Notes under the pieces: model-generated
The model's input: the letters and a program-made list of their open reading frames with translations, nothing else
The model's database searches: none
What the model was told of the DNA's origin: nothing
Source of the DNA: Lederbergia galactosidilytica
Lineage (GTDB): Bacteria; Bacillota; Bacilli; Bacillales; Bacillaceae_C
Reading direction: 5' to 3'
DNA: 64,000 nt
NCBI RefSeq assembly: GCF_017873565.1
Contig: NZ_JAGGKH010000010.1
Location: 62,001-126,000 of the forward strand
Part shown: positions 17,717-26,846 of the stretch, piece after piece
Layout: every line of letters begins with the position of its first letter
How positions within the stretch are numbered: position 1 is the first letter of the stretch
Position numbers and translations under genes: made by a program

Positions 17717-18382
17717 ATGTTGATTTATGAATTAAATATTTTTAAAGGTTTATTTCACCCTAAACAAAGCTTTTATCAGCTAGCCAAAGCGGAGGCGATG
17801 GAGAGATGGCGTTGGCGTATTTTTTTCCTTTTATTGGCGAGCGCTGTCATCTTTTCTTTGTCAGGATGGATAGGAACCGGCAGCCAAGCTTTATCTCCTA
17901 TATTATTGCGCCATTCTCCAACAGAATATGAGAGTCTAAGAGGCCTATTTATCATCGGCCGTTTCATACTTAGCCTTTTATTTGGGGGAGTATTTTTAAC
18001 CTTACCTGCTCTTTGTTTTTGGCTATTTTCTGAAGAAACATATATAAAATTCGTTATGATTCAAGCGATTCTATTGTCCATTTTATTACTTGAGCAAATT
18101 TCTTACATAGTCTTAGCGATCAGTTTGGATTTGCCTTGGTATTCCTCCCCACTTTCCCTTGGGGTTATCGGGCAGTATCTGACAAGTCATAAATATCTTA
18201 TTTATTTACTTGGTTCCATTTCGATTTTCAAGATTTGGGTAATGGTTTTACAATATCGTGGGTTAAAACGAATTTTACTTCTACCGCGTTTCCCACTAGT
18301 TTTACTCATTTTTAGTGTGCATCTCATTTCTTGGTGCTCCACCTCTGCGATAGCGGTATTTAATTTTGTGGATCTATTATAA
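17717..18382 (+). CDS. Integral membrane protein, Yip1/YknW-like
   Basis: 221 residues with about five membrane helices and a short cytoplasmic N-terminus (IFKGLFHPKQSFYQLAKAE). That N-terminus is typical of Yip1-type proteins such as B. subtilis YknW. The start is ATG 17717 with AGGTG upstream; a TTG at 17702 is the alternative. It lies 75 bp before an HlyD-type adaptor, the same pairing as yknW-yknX, but the ABC genes yknY and yknZ that normally follow are absent here. It may help assemble an efflux complex. Function is inferred from the neighbour and shape, not from a strong motif. Confidence 0.65.
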   Translation: MLIYELNIFKGLFHPKQSFYQLAKAEAMERWRWRIFFLLLASAVIFSLSGWIGTGSQALSPILLRHSPTEYESLRGLFIIGRFILSLLFGGVFLTLPALCFWLFSEETYIKFVMIQAILLSILLLEQISYIVLAISLDLPWYSSPLSLGVIGQYLTSHKYLIYLLGSISIFKIWVMVLQYRGLKRILLLPRFPLVLLIFSVHLISWCSTSAIAVFNFVDLL

Positions 18383-18457
18383 CGATGTCCTTTGCATGTG
18401 TTAAACCAATAAGAGCCTTTTATGATTATTCAACCTACTTAAAAGCTGGTGATTCTT

Positions 18458-19696
18458 ATGAAAAAAAGTCTAATTTTACTTCTAAGTGTTCTGTTTATTG
18501 GGATTAATATTTTTTTACTTGAAAAAGATGGCAGTAAAGCAAAGCGAGTGACTCATCTTTCTCAGTGGGATGTTTTAAACTCCGGTAATCTTGAAGAGAC
18601 TTTACAGACGGAAGGAATGGTGGTGCCTGCGGAAAAGCAGCCTATTTTTCTGGATCCACAAACTCCTTTTAAAAATTTCTTAGTAGAGAATGGGGAAGTA
18701 GTCGAAAAAGGCACACCACTTTTTGAATATGAAAGTTCACATCAAGAAGAACAGCTTGCCGTAGTGGATGCAGAGATATCGCGTTTGGAATCTGAGAAAG
18801 AAAATATTAACTTTTATATTGAGGAACTTGTGCGTATGAAGGCTAATTTTTATACGATAGATGTTTTCTCTCAGGAAAAACCTGAAGTGGAAAGTCAAGC
18901 AGCTAAAGCAGTGGAAGCTGCATCGCTCAATGGATTATCATTGTCACTTGATCAAACAATCGCTGAGAAGGAACTTGAGAAGAGTAATATCGAGGAAACC
19001 ATTCAGCAATATGAAACACAACGGGAAACAATCCAAAATGGAATGAACGGCTTAACCATTTACAGTCCAGTAGAAGGAACAGTGACCGCTCTTTCCCTTG
19101 AATTAAAAAATCCAATTATGAGTATTTTTTCTAAGAATACGATAGTGGAGGGACAATTATCAGAGAAACAAGTGGAAAAAGTGCAATTAGATATGCCAGT
19201 AAAACTATATTCTAGCGAACTTGATAAGAAAATCACCGGGAAAGTCATCTTGATTGAGGAGCTTCCGCTTGAAAATGCCGCTTTGGATCAGCCTAGTTTT
19301 TATCGTTTCACCATCGAGCCAGAAACAGAAGATGAAAAATGGCGAGTGGGTCATCACTTGCAGGCTAAGATTATTCTTGCTGAAGCACACGGGGTACCAA
19401 TCGTTTCGCAAAAAAGTGTTGTAAAGAATGGTCGTCAGGCTTTTCTTTGGGCTTTAACAGAAGATGGGACCCTTGAAGAAAGACCCATTCAACGAGGACT
19501 ACTCGTAGACAAACGGCAAGAAATCACAAGTGGTATGAAAACTGGGGAATACTATGTTCCTAACCCTAAAGAGGTTAGAAAAACAAGCCCTTTTATTACA
19601 AGTTTTCAGTGGGACAAACAAATGTTTCATACATGGAAAGAATTTAGTTCTCGCAAAATAATAAAATATCTGTTGGTAGGACTATTACAAAGATAA
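18458..19696 (+). CDS. HlyD/RND-type membrane fusion adaptor, YknX-like
   Basis: 412 residues. An N-terminal signal anchor (KKSLILLLSVLFIGINIFLL) holds it in the membrane with the bulk outside. Then come half a lipoyl-like domain (LVENGEVVEKGTPLFEYES), a long coiled coil (about residues 95-200, AEISRLESEKENINFYIEEL and AEKELEKSNIEETIQQYETQ), the second lipoyl half (IYSPVEGTVTALSL), and beta-barrel domains. Such adaptors join an exporter to the cell exterior. No transporter gene is adjacent, so its partner lies elsewhere. The start is ATG 18458 after GGTGAT. A hydrophobic segment at the extreme C-terminus (IIKYLLVGLLQ) is unusual. Confidence 0.8.
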   Translation: MKKSLILLLSVLFIGINIFLLEKDGSKAKRVTHLSQWDVLNSGNLEETLQTEGMVVPAEKQPIFLDPQTPFKNFLVENGEVVEKGTPLFEYESSHQEEQLAVVDAEISRLESEKENINFYIEELVRMKANFYTIDVFSQEKPEVESQAAKAVEAASLNGLSLSLDQTIAEKELEKSNIEETIQQYETQRETIQNGMNGLTIYSPVEGTVTALSLELKNPIMSIFSKNTIVEGQLSEKQVEKVQLDMPVKLYSSELDKKITGKVILIEELPLENAALDQPSFYRFTIEPETEDEKWRVGHHLQAKIILAEAHGVPIVSQKSVVKNGRQAFLWALTEDGTLEERPIQRGLLVDKRQEITSGMKTGEYYVPNPKEVRKTSPFITSFQWDKQMFHTWKEFSSRKIIKYLLVGLLQR

Positions 19697-19798
19697 CAAG
19701 CTATCTGACTTAGGAATAAATACTAATTTTATACACCATCCTATATATGGCAATCTCGTCCTAATTAACGATGTTGATCCTCTCCAAGCCAATACTCT

Positions 19799-19842
19799 GA
19801 GCCAATAAAAATGCCATCACAACTTTATTGGCTCTAGTTCTT
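19799..19842 (+). terminator. Terminator between the adaptor and MFS genes
   Basis: GAGCCAATAAA pairs with TTTATTGGCTC (11 bp), followed by TAGTTCTTATTC. The genes on each side converge. Confidence 0.7.
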
Positions 19843-19883
19843 ATTCTCGTGAGGCTGCAATACCTCTTCCATTTTATCCCGCA

Positions 19884-21098
19884 CTATAGTTCACTTGTAG
19901 GAATAATTTTTTTTACACGACTTTGCGGACGATACCAGATCATAATCCCAAGATAAATAATGGCACTGGCTAGATAGACGAACAATAACCCATGCTCCCA
20001 TTCAACAAACCAATATGACACCATTGGCCCTAATGCTGAGCCTAAGTCTGTCATCACAGAATAGGCTGTCATCACGGCGATAACAGATGTTGTCTTAGCT
20101 GTATCTGAGGCTAAGGCATCCATTAATGTGTTCGTTGCCGTACTAGTTATCATGACAAACAGAACAATGATTATCCATAAATAAATAGGGAGTTCCCATG
20201 GAATCAAGGCATAACCAATCGCTGCACTTAAAAGCGACAGAAGAAATAAGGGGATTCTTCCTTTGAATCCATCAGATATTTTCCCTACTTTCGTTGCGAG
20301 GAAAGGTTCCCAAACCCATCTTATCGATTGCAAAACACCTGCTAAAGCCGTACTGCTGATTATGATCCCAAAGACCGAAATGGAATCCGAATAATTCGTA
20401 TCAATAAGCAAGCTAAGTGTTGAACTGAATACGGCCTGTAACAGCGCAATCCATAAACCACATATAAGAACCCGCAAAATTGACTTCTTCCAAATTTGCG
20501 TTCTCAATGATTGTTCTGGTGGAATCTCTTCTTGTTCTGACAATTGTCGATCAGATATAAATAGAATGATAGGAATTAAGGCAATAAACGTCATCAGCCC
20601 AAAAGCCAGAGAAACGGTTTGAACTCCTAAAAGAGGAACAAGCAAACCACCAACAAGCATTCCTGCCAAGCTTCCAAGCCGAAAGATCCCATTATAACTG
20701 CCCATATGTTTACCGCGATTGCCATCGTGAGAATAACTTATTACGGTGAAATATCCACCCATTCTTAGAAAGGACCAAGCTACTCCCCATAAACTTCGAA
20801 GAATTAACCAGGCGATAAAACCTTTAAAAATCCCATAGCCTATTGTTGTAAAGGCGCCAATCAGAACAGCGATAAATAGTCCTGTCCGAAGGGACATCCT
20901 TTTATATAACCAACCAATCAGTGGGTTTAATGGCAGGCGGACAAAGCGATTAATGGAAAGCAAAACTCCCACTTCCCATAAGGATTGCAAGCCAACTTCT
21001 CGCCAGTATACGGGTAAGATTATGTATAACATTGAATCTCCTAATAAGCAGATGGCCGTCACAAGGGCGACAACGGTTACCGGCCTTTTATCATTCAT
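19884..21098 (-). CDS. MFS transporter
   Basis: 404 residues with about 12 membrane helices. The N-terminal half has DSMLYIILPVYWREVG and NPLIGWLYKRMSLRTG, the latter matching the loop 2-3 MFS signature. The start is ATG 21098 with AGGGAGAG upstream; the 42 extra codons upstream lack a ribosome site and are polar. The substrate is unknown. Its lineage looks like drug or metabolite exporters rather than sugar importers. It sits beside nagB but is separated by 225 bp, so co-regulation with amino-sugar use is not shown. Confidence 0.85.
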   Translation of the reverse strand: MNDKRPVTVVALVTAICLLGDSMLYIILPVYWREVGLQSLWEVGVLLSINRFVRLPLNPLIGWLYKRMSLRTGLFIAVLIGAFTTIGYGIFKGFIAWLILRSLWGVAWSFLRMGGYFTVISYSHDGNRGKHMGSYNGIFRLGSLAGMLVGGLLVPLLGVQTVSLAFGLMTFIALIPIILFISDRQLSEQEEIPPEQSLRTQIWKKSILRVLICGLWIALLQAVFSSTLSLLIDTNYSDSISVFGIIISSTALAGVLQSIRWVWEPFLATKVGKISDGFKGRIPLFLLSLLSAAIGYALIPWELPIYLWIIIVLFVMITSTATNTLMDALASDTAKTTSVIAVMTAYSVMTDLGSALGPMVSYWFVEWEHGLLFVYLASAIIYLGIMIWYRPQSRVKKIIPTSEL

Positions 21099-21297
21099 AC
21101 TGTCTCTCCCTCTCATGTAAATTTTCGGGAGAAAAAGGGATCTTCTACTCCGCTTTAAAGGGCTGGACTCATAATAGCTTTCCTTCAGTGTCTTGTTATC
21201 AATAATGAAAAAGGGACAGAGCATAGCCTATCTATTGATAGAGCATAGACAAATGCAGTCTATCTAGATGTGGCTTTACTCAAGTCCCTTGTTTAGA

Positions 21298-21318
21298 AAA
21301 GTGGTGATTCACCATTTT
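21298..21318 (-). terminator. Weak terminator after nagB
   Basis: On the minus strand TGGTGA-ATCACCA is followed by CTTTTCT. The stem is short. Confidence 0.4.
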
Positions 21319-21323
21319 TCGAA

Positions 21324-22031
21324 TTATTTTAATTTCCCAGCTGCCGCTTCGTCGATAATGATTGTTACATCAGGATGAATCTGTAATACTGATGCAGGGC
21401 ATTCTTCTGTGACTGATCCCTCTACCATCTGCTGTACAGCCTCCGCTTTCGCTTCACCAAAAGCAAGGAGAATAATCTTTTTTGCAGACATAATGGAAGC
21501 TATCCCCATTGAAAGGGCATGGGTCGGCACATCTTCTACTCTTTCAAAAAAGCGTTTATTCGCATCAATTGTTTCTTTTGTAAGTTCAACAACATGTGTT
21601 TTTGTCGCAAATGATGTTCCAGGTTCATTAAATCCAATATGTCCATTCGTTCCAAGACCAAGAATTTGCAGATCTACCGGATTCTCATTTAGAATTTGTT
21701 CGTAACGTTCACATTCTGCTTCTAAATCAGAAGCCATTCCATCAGGTAAGTGCGATGCTTTAAAATTTAGACTGTTAAACAACTCATTTTCCATATAATA
21801 ATGATAACTTTGCGGATCATCTGCTGCTAAGCCAATATATTCATCAAGGTTCACGGTTGTGATGTTTTCAACGTTTAGCTTCGCTTCCCGCATTTCAGAA
21901 TAAAACCCTAATGGTGTACTACCTGTTGCTAATCCCAATGTTTGAATTGTACCGTTTTCTACTCCTTCTCGCACCAAGGCAAAAGCTTTTTTAGATGCTT
22001 CTTGGGCATTCTTAGCTGTAATAATATTCAT
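21324..22031 (-). CDS. nagB: Glucosamine-6-phosphate deaminase
   Basis: 235 residues. It converts glucosamine-6-phosphate to fructose-6-phosphate and ammonia, the last step of GlcNAc use. Motifs: GLATGSTPLGFY (sugar-phosphate loop), VNLDEYIGL (catalytic Asp) and GLGTNGHIGFNEPG. The start is the second ATG (22031), which has GAGGG 6 nt upstream; the first ATG touches the ribosome site. It follows nagA by about 70 bp and is likely in one operon with it. The usual repressor gene nagR is not next to it. Confidence 0.96.
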   Translation of the reverse strand: MNIITAKNAQEASKKAFALVREGVENGTIQTLGLATGSTPLGFYSEMREAKLNVENITTVNLDEYIGLAADDPQSYHYYMENELFNSLNFKASHLPDGMASDLEAECERYEQILNENPVDLQILGLGTNGHIGFNEPGTSFATKTHVVELTKETIDANKRFFERVEDVPTHALSMGIASIMSAKKIILLAFGEAKAEAVQQMVEGSVTEECPASVLQIHPDVTIIIDEAAAGKLK

Positions 22032-22104
22032 TTTCATCCCTCACATTATTGATCATTTCATCGAATCCTTAGCCTGATTCAAATTAAATTGTAAAACATA
22101 AATT

Positions 22105-23256
22105 TTACTTTTTAAAGTTTTTTCCAAGCCGATACGTATTTTCCACTTCAAATTGTGGGTTCATTAAAACAAAATCCGCATCCTTACCTGCTTCTAATAG
22201 GCCCTTTTGTGTTAATCCAAATTCACGTGCTTGGTTACTAGAAGTCATTTGCACTGCTTCAGCAATCGAACAGCCTGTGAATTCCATAATGTTACGAAAT
22301 GCCAAATCCATTGTCAATACACTTCCAGCAAGTGAGCCATTTTCTAGACGGGCCTCCCCATCAACCATAATAACCTTTTGACCGCCTAACTCATAATCGC
22401 CATTTTCCATTCCTTTTGCCATCATGGCATCTGAGATTAATGTTATTCCTTCTGCCCCTTTTACAAGGTAGGCAAGTTTGATCATATCAGGATGAATATG
22501 GACCCCATCGGCAATCATTTCCACTTGTAACCCATCCGTAATTAGTGCATGTCCAGCGACCCCTGCTTCACGATGATGCAGGCCACGCATCCCATTATAT
22601 AAATGAGTAGCATGTGAAGCAGCGCTATCAAGAAGCTCTGCACGAACCGCATCAGAGTGGCCAACAGACGGAACAATTCCTCGCTCTATCATAACTTGTT
22701 CAAATTCTCGGGCTTTCTCTAACTCTGGCGCATATGTCACAAGCTTAATCTGTTCCCCACAAGCTTCATGCCATTTTAGGAAAGTTTCAATATCAGCAGG
22801 TCCCATATACTGTGGATCTTGTGCCCCAGCCTTTATAGGATTAATGAAAGGACCTTCTAGATGAACACCCTCAATATGTGCCCCCATCTCTTTAGCTGTT
22901 TTAATTGCTTCCATTGCTTTCGTAATATTTTCATACGTCTGTGTCATCGTTGTCGCAAAAAAGGAAGTGACCCCTTCCCCCATTAGTTTTTCACTTAATT
23001 TCACATTAGATTCAGGGTCAGCATCCATAAAATCAATTCCATGTCCACCATGAATATGAATATCAATCATGCCGGGAATAAGCAGACTGCCGCTCGCGTC
23101 TATAACTGTTTCAGCTTCCTGTTCTTTATACTTACTCATTGGCCCTACTTCGATAATTCGCTCGGAAAATCGCATATACCCTTGCTTAATCGCTTCCGTT
23201 TTTCCCCCTGGATAAATCTCAGCATTTATAACAACCTTTTGTTCCAACTTATTCAC
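22105..23256 (-). CDS. nagA: N-acetylglucosamine-6-phosphate deacetylase
   Basis: 383 residues, amidohydrolase fold. It removes acetate from GlcNAc-6-phosphate to feed NagB. Motifs: MIDIHIHGGHGIDFMD (metal His pair), GHSDA, HATHLYNGMRGLHHRE and LISDAMMAKG (catalytic Asp). The start is GTG 23256 with GGAG 8 nt upstream. With nagB it would handle GlcNAc from peptidoglycan turnover, or from the glycan-degrading locus a few kb away, on the same strand. Confidence 0.96.
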   Translation of the reverse strand: MNKLEQKVVINAEIYPGGKTEAIKQGYMRFSERIIEVGPMSKYKEQEAETVIDASGSLLIPGMIDIHIHGGHGIDFMDADPESNVKLSEKLMGEGVTSFFATTMTQTYENITKAMEAIKTAKEMGAHIEGVHLEGPFINPIKAGAQDPQYMGPADIETFLKWHEACGEQIKLVTYAPELEKAREFEQVMIERGIVPSVGHSDAVRAELLDSAASHATHLYNGMRGLHHREAGVAGHALITDGLQVEMIADGVHIHPDMIKLAYLVKGAEGITLISDAMMAKGMENGDYELGGQKVIMVDGEARLENGSLAGSVLTMDLAFRNIMEFTGCSIAEAVQMTSSNQAREFGLTQKGLLEAGKDADFVLMNPQFEVENTYRLGKNFKK

Positions 23257-23508
23257 CCTACTTTCTCCAACAAGTTTATTTACTTCTATTATAAATCTAG
23301 TACGTTATTATGACAAACCTCTCTATGAAAATAATCAAAAAATGCAAATTTTATGTTTAGTGTAAAAATAACAGGGTATAGGAGAATGGTAATTTACAAA
23401 AAATGTATTTTAAGTTAAATTATTGTTACAAATTGAAAACATTACATTATTCATAGGTAATTTATGCTAAAATTGTCGTTATATTGTATATGATAGGGGG
23501 ATCTTATA
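23257..23508. promoter_or_regulatory. Divergent promoter region of nagA and the LysM endopeptidase gene
   Basis: 250 bp, very AT-rich. It must hold both promoters. GCTAAAAT near 23470 is a possible -10 for the endopeptidase gene. I found no DasR/NagR-type palindrome and no clear WalR tandem site. Confidence 0.3.
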
Positions 23509-24843
23509 GTGCGTAAGGCATTAGTAGGCACGGCAACGGCTGTTATTCTGACAACATCTTTCACTAGCACCGCGCTTGGAGCAACACATGAAGTAAAATC
23601 TGGGGACTCGCTTTGGAAACTCGCATCCAAATACCAAACTTCCGTCTCCCAACTAAAGGACTGGAATAATTTAAAAAGTGATTTGATTTATCCTAAGCAA
23701 GTCATTCTTGTCTCTCCTGATGAAGCAAAGAAATCTCAAGCTTCAAAGGCAAAAACACAGACAACAAATGCAAACAAACAGGTTACTACTTCTGCTTCAG
23801 CTAAGACCTATGTCGTAGTCTCTGGTGATAGCTTATTTAATATCGCTATCAAACATAATATCTCTTTAGCCGATTTAATAGCTTGGAATAATTTAAAAAA
23901 TGACTTGATTCACCCTGGACAGGTACTAAAGGTTTCCAATTCAAAAACAGGAACCGCTCAAACAACTACAACTACTAAGCCAAGTGAAGCAAAGAATAAT
24001 AACTCTAATAGTACGAGTCAAAAAACAGATACATATAAAGTCGTTAGTGGTGATACATTAAGCGGAATTGCTGCTAAATACGGTACTACGGTAAGTAAAA
24101 TAAAGTCTCTGAATGGACTAAATTCCGACTTAATTCGTGTTGGACAAGTTTTAAAAATTTCGGGAACAGCAACAGAAAAACCGGCTCAATCTGTAAAACC
24201 GAATGAATCTAACAATACTAGTTCAACTAACACAAACCAAAAAACTGATTCTTATAAAGTCGTTAGTGGTGATACATTAAGTAGGATTGCTAGTAAATAC
24301 GGTACAACGGTAAAGGACTTAAAGTCTCTGAATGGATTAAATTCTGACTTAATTTACGTTGGACAGGTTTTAAAAGTGAAAGGAAATGCATCTGCATCTA
24401 CTTCGACTGCAAAGCCACAAACAAAACCAGCTTCAACAACTCAAAATGTGAATACCGAGTCAGCCTCAAAAACTGAAGTAACCAATGCTACGAAGCTCAT
24501 TCATACAGCAAAAGGTGTACTTGGAAGTCCATATGTTTGGGGAGGAACGACGCCTGCTGGTTTTGACTGTAGTGGTTTTATCTATTATGCATTTAGCCAA
24601 AGTGGCCATAACATTAGTCGCACAAGTTCAGAAGGCTATTATGATCGTTCTTATTATGTAAAAGACCCACAACCGGGTGATCTCGTCTTTTTCAGAGATA
24701 CATATAAGCCAGGCATTTCTCATATGGGAATTTACCTAGGAAATGGTGATTTTATACATGCCAATGACAAAGGTGTAAATGTTATTAATCTGAGCAACCC
24801 ATATTGGAAGAGTAAATTTGATGGGTATAAGAGATTCTATTAA
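23509..24843 (+). CDS. Secreted DL-endopeptidase: four LysM plus NlpC/P60
   Basis: 444 residues. The signal peptide ends near ALGA (residue 24). Four LysM domains bind peptidoglycan at about residues 26-69, 99-143, 175-218 and 248-291, joined by Ser/Thr/Asn-rich linkers. The C-terminal NlpC/P60 domain has PYVWGGTTPAGFDCSGF with catalytic Cys354 and ISHMGIYLG with His405. It cleaves the D-Glu to meso-DAP bond in stem peptides, like LytE, LytF and CwlS of B. subtilis; those differ mainly in LysM number, so I give no symbol. LysM 3 and 4 are very similar to each other, pointing to recent duplication. GTG start with AGGGGG upstream. Confidence 0.93.
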   Translation: MRKALVGTATAVILTTSFTSTALGATHEVKSGDSLWKLASKYQTSVSQLKDWNNLKSDLIYPKQVILVSPDEAKKSQASKAKTQTTNANKQVTTSASAKTYVVVSGDSLFNIAIKHNISLADLIAWNNLKNDLIHPGQVLKVSNSKTGTAQTTTTTKPSEAKNNNSNSTSQKTDTYKVVSGDTLSGIAAKYGTTVSKIKSLNGLNSDLIRVGQVLKISGTATEKPAQSVKPNESNNTSSTNTNQKTDSYKVVSGDTLSRIASKYGTTVKDLKSLNGLNSDLIYVGQVLKVKGNASASTSTAKPQTKPASTTQNVNTESASKTEVTNATKLIHTAKGVLGSPYVWGGTTPAGFDCSGFIYYAFSQSGHNISRTSSEGYYDRSYYVKDPQPGDLVFFRDTYKPGISHMGIYLGNGDFIHANDKGVNVINLSNPYWKSKFDGYKRFY

Positions 24844-24851
24844 TCTATAAG

Positions 24852-24884
24852 GAAAGAGGCAGCCGTTCTTGGCTGCCTCTTGTA
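24852..24884 (+). terminator. Terminator of the LysM endopeptidase gene
   Basis: GAGGCAGCC pairs with GGCTGCCTC around a 6-nt loop. The T-run is weak (TTGT). Confidence 0.75.
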
Positions 24885-25623
24885 ATAAATCACATACTTC
24901 ATTGCTATTAAACTTTTCATATGTAGCTGTACAATTACACTTTATAGCTTTGAAAGTAATATTCTACTAACACCTTTATAATTTTACTTTGTGATGTAAA
25001 ATCAATTAGTCATTAATCTATCCCATTAACTCTTTACCATTTTATCCTTCCTTTCCTTTGAATTTTTTCAGTTTTGTAAAATCCCCATTCGTACCCATCC
25101 GGCACAAGAATTGACGAGAACAGCACAGAATGGCGCAACTTCTTCGGTCGCCTTAATTTACTGGCGGGATGCATGCTTTTTATCTGCTTCCTCTCAATAA
25201 GGATCGGCAAATGTCGAAAACCATTTAATTACCACCACTTGTTTAAATAAATCCCGAAGCGATCCCACCGTTCTTATTAAAAGTCACACTCAATAGTAAG
25301 AGTTCGTACTAAGCTAACTAACGCTGCTTTCGCAACATTATCTGGAAAACATCCAGGTATAGTTGCTGCAGAGTGGTTAGAAGTCCCTATAAAATAACTC
25401 TGTTTCTTGGTTAAAGTTCGTAAACATTGGCAATCATTCTTGCCATCTACAAATTGCTTATCTGTGGGCATACCTCAAATTCAGAATCTCGTTAATCGAT
25501 TCAGTTAAATTTAAAATGGAATAAGCATAAAAACTTATAGATTCGTCTTTGCATTTTTTAACTGTTCGAGTAACATCAATTTTTGCTGTCATTTCAAACG
25601 TTGTGTCTGTTGCCACTAAAATC
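24885..25623. other. 740 bp without an intact gene
   Basis: I see no supported gene. On the minus strand 25277-25471 can read PDNVAKAALVSLVRTLTIE, which resembles the KAAL helix of short-chain dehydrogenases, but there is no Rossmann motif around it and the opposite strand is equally open. It may be old, decayed coding DNA. No repeat shared with the rest of the window was noticed. Confidence 0.4.
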
Positions 25624-26259
25624 CTACTGTTTAATTTTTAGACCAAATAACGAAGCAAATTGTATTGCTTGAGACGTTGATATTATACATCCTTTTAAGT
25701 TCTCTATTGAAACGGTTAAAGAATCAAAATGGGATGAGCTTATATCAATTCCTTTTAATGGTGTCTCTTCAAAGTTCGCACCATTAAGATTACATGAAAG
25801 AAATTCTACCTTTTTAAGCTTACAGTCAAAAAGATCAACGCTTTCTAACGCAGCATCATCAAAAATCACCTTTTCAAGTTTTGAGTTACCGAACGCAACC
25901 ATATTAAGAATTGATTCCCTAAATCTTGTATTACCGATATAAGAGTCGGTTAAGTTGCAGCCAAGTAACTTACAATTAAGAAATTCAACTCGATTCATGG
26001 AGGCATTACCCAAATTAGCATTGGATAAATCACAATTCTCAAAGCACACATCAGTAAGATCAATTCGGCTAAAATCCGTATTTTTGAGATTGCAATTCCT
26101 AATGACTGTTTTATATAGTCTCATTCGCTCAAGTCTTTCGTCGGCAAATTCTGAATCGGTAACCATACACATTTCAAATTCCGTATCTTCTTCATAAAAA
26201 ATATCTGTAAATCTTTTTTCCGTTAAATCTTCAGGGATCTTGGGGTTGTCAATCTTCAC
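25624..26259 (-). CDS. Pentapeptide-repeat protein, Qnr-like in layout
   Basis: About 211 residues. From about residue 40 on, it is a run of A(D/N)LXX-type units: CNLKNTDFSRIDLTDVCFENCDLSNANL and later KKVEFLSCNLNGANFEETPL (each shown in part). These form a right-handed square beta-helix. The C-terminal tail (SQAIQFASLFGLKI) resembles the end of Qnr proteins (QASLLMERLGI type), which bind gyrase and reduce quinolone action, and the length is similar. Many pentapeptide proteins have no known role, so resistance is only a possibility. The start is probably GTG 26259 with AGGT upstream; TTG 26280 is the alternative. It stands alone. Confidence 0.75.
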   Translation of the reverse strand: MKIDNPKIPEDLTEKRFTDIFYEEDTEFEMCMVTDSEFADERLERMRLYKTVIRNCNLKNTDFSRIDLTDVCFENCDLSNANLGNASMNRVEFLNCKLLGCNLTDSYIGNTRFRESILNMVAFGNSKLEKVIFDDAALESVDLFDCKLKKVEFLSCNLNGANFEETPLKGIDISSSHFDSLTVSIENLKGCIISTSQAIQFASLFGLKIKQ

Positions 26260-26391
26260 TGTATATCTACCTACTTTCAAACGAATTCAATTCATTTATA
26301 AACTCTCTAGATACAACCATAAGAGAACGTATGATCTTTTACAAGACTTGACTTTTATGCATTTTTCGATACAGAAAATTCATCAAATTGC

Positions 26392-26829
26392 CTATCTTCC
26401 TAAGGTTTCGGCATATCCCCAAGAAAATCCGTTAATATTTGCCGTCATCGCGGAATTTAAGTCAAGCTGATTCCTTTCCGCATATTCTCTTCCCTTTTGA
26501 AACTTCTGATCTAGAATCTCATTATCTACTAGTTCCGTCATATTTATGTAGGTGAGGGAAATATCAATAAGGCCCTTTACATATTTTGTAAACTTCCTTT
26601 TGTATTCTTCATCGCAGTTTTCAAGGAAGTTCTCCACCTGCCAGAAATTCTCACATGTCCATTTGTAGCCCTCCCATTCTTTTTTCGAACCATTTCGGGC
26701 GGCGTCCAAAATATCAATCACCGATTTGATATAGTCAACATGATATCTTTCAATTTTTTCTTGACGATCTGTACAACCAATATCAGTATGAGAGTGATGA
26801 ATCAAGTATAAGGTCCATTTCTTTTTCAT
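26392..26829 (-). pseudogene. Truncated duplicate of GH38 alpha-mannosidase
   Basis: 145 residues matching the first 143 of the full GH38 enzyme at 30727-33132, with about 24 differences including one deleted residue. It then ends in GR and a stop; the remaining ~655 residues are gone. The catalytic Asp132 (TADINGF in the full copy) is Asn131 here (TANINGF), and a Tyr next to the zinc site is Cys. It can have no mannosidase activity. The ribosome site and start are intact, so a short protein may still be made. It lies just downstream of the ROK gene, 17 bp away, showing that the original order was isomerase-ROK-GH38. Confidence 0.88.
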
Positions 26830-26846
26830 CTTAAGTCCACCTATCC

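Noticed and set aside
25277-25471. 64-residue minus-strand frame as a short-chain dehydrogenase gene
   Set aside because: Only a KAAL-like string matches; there is no Rossmann motif, no catalytic Tyr and no ribosome site.
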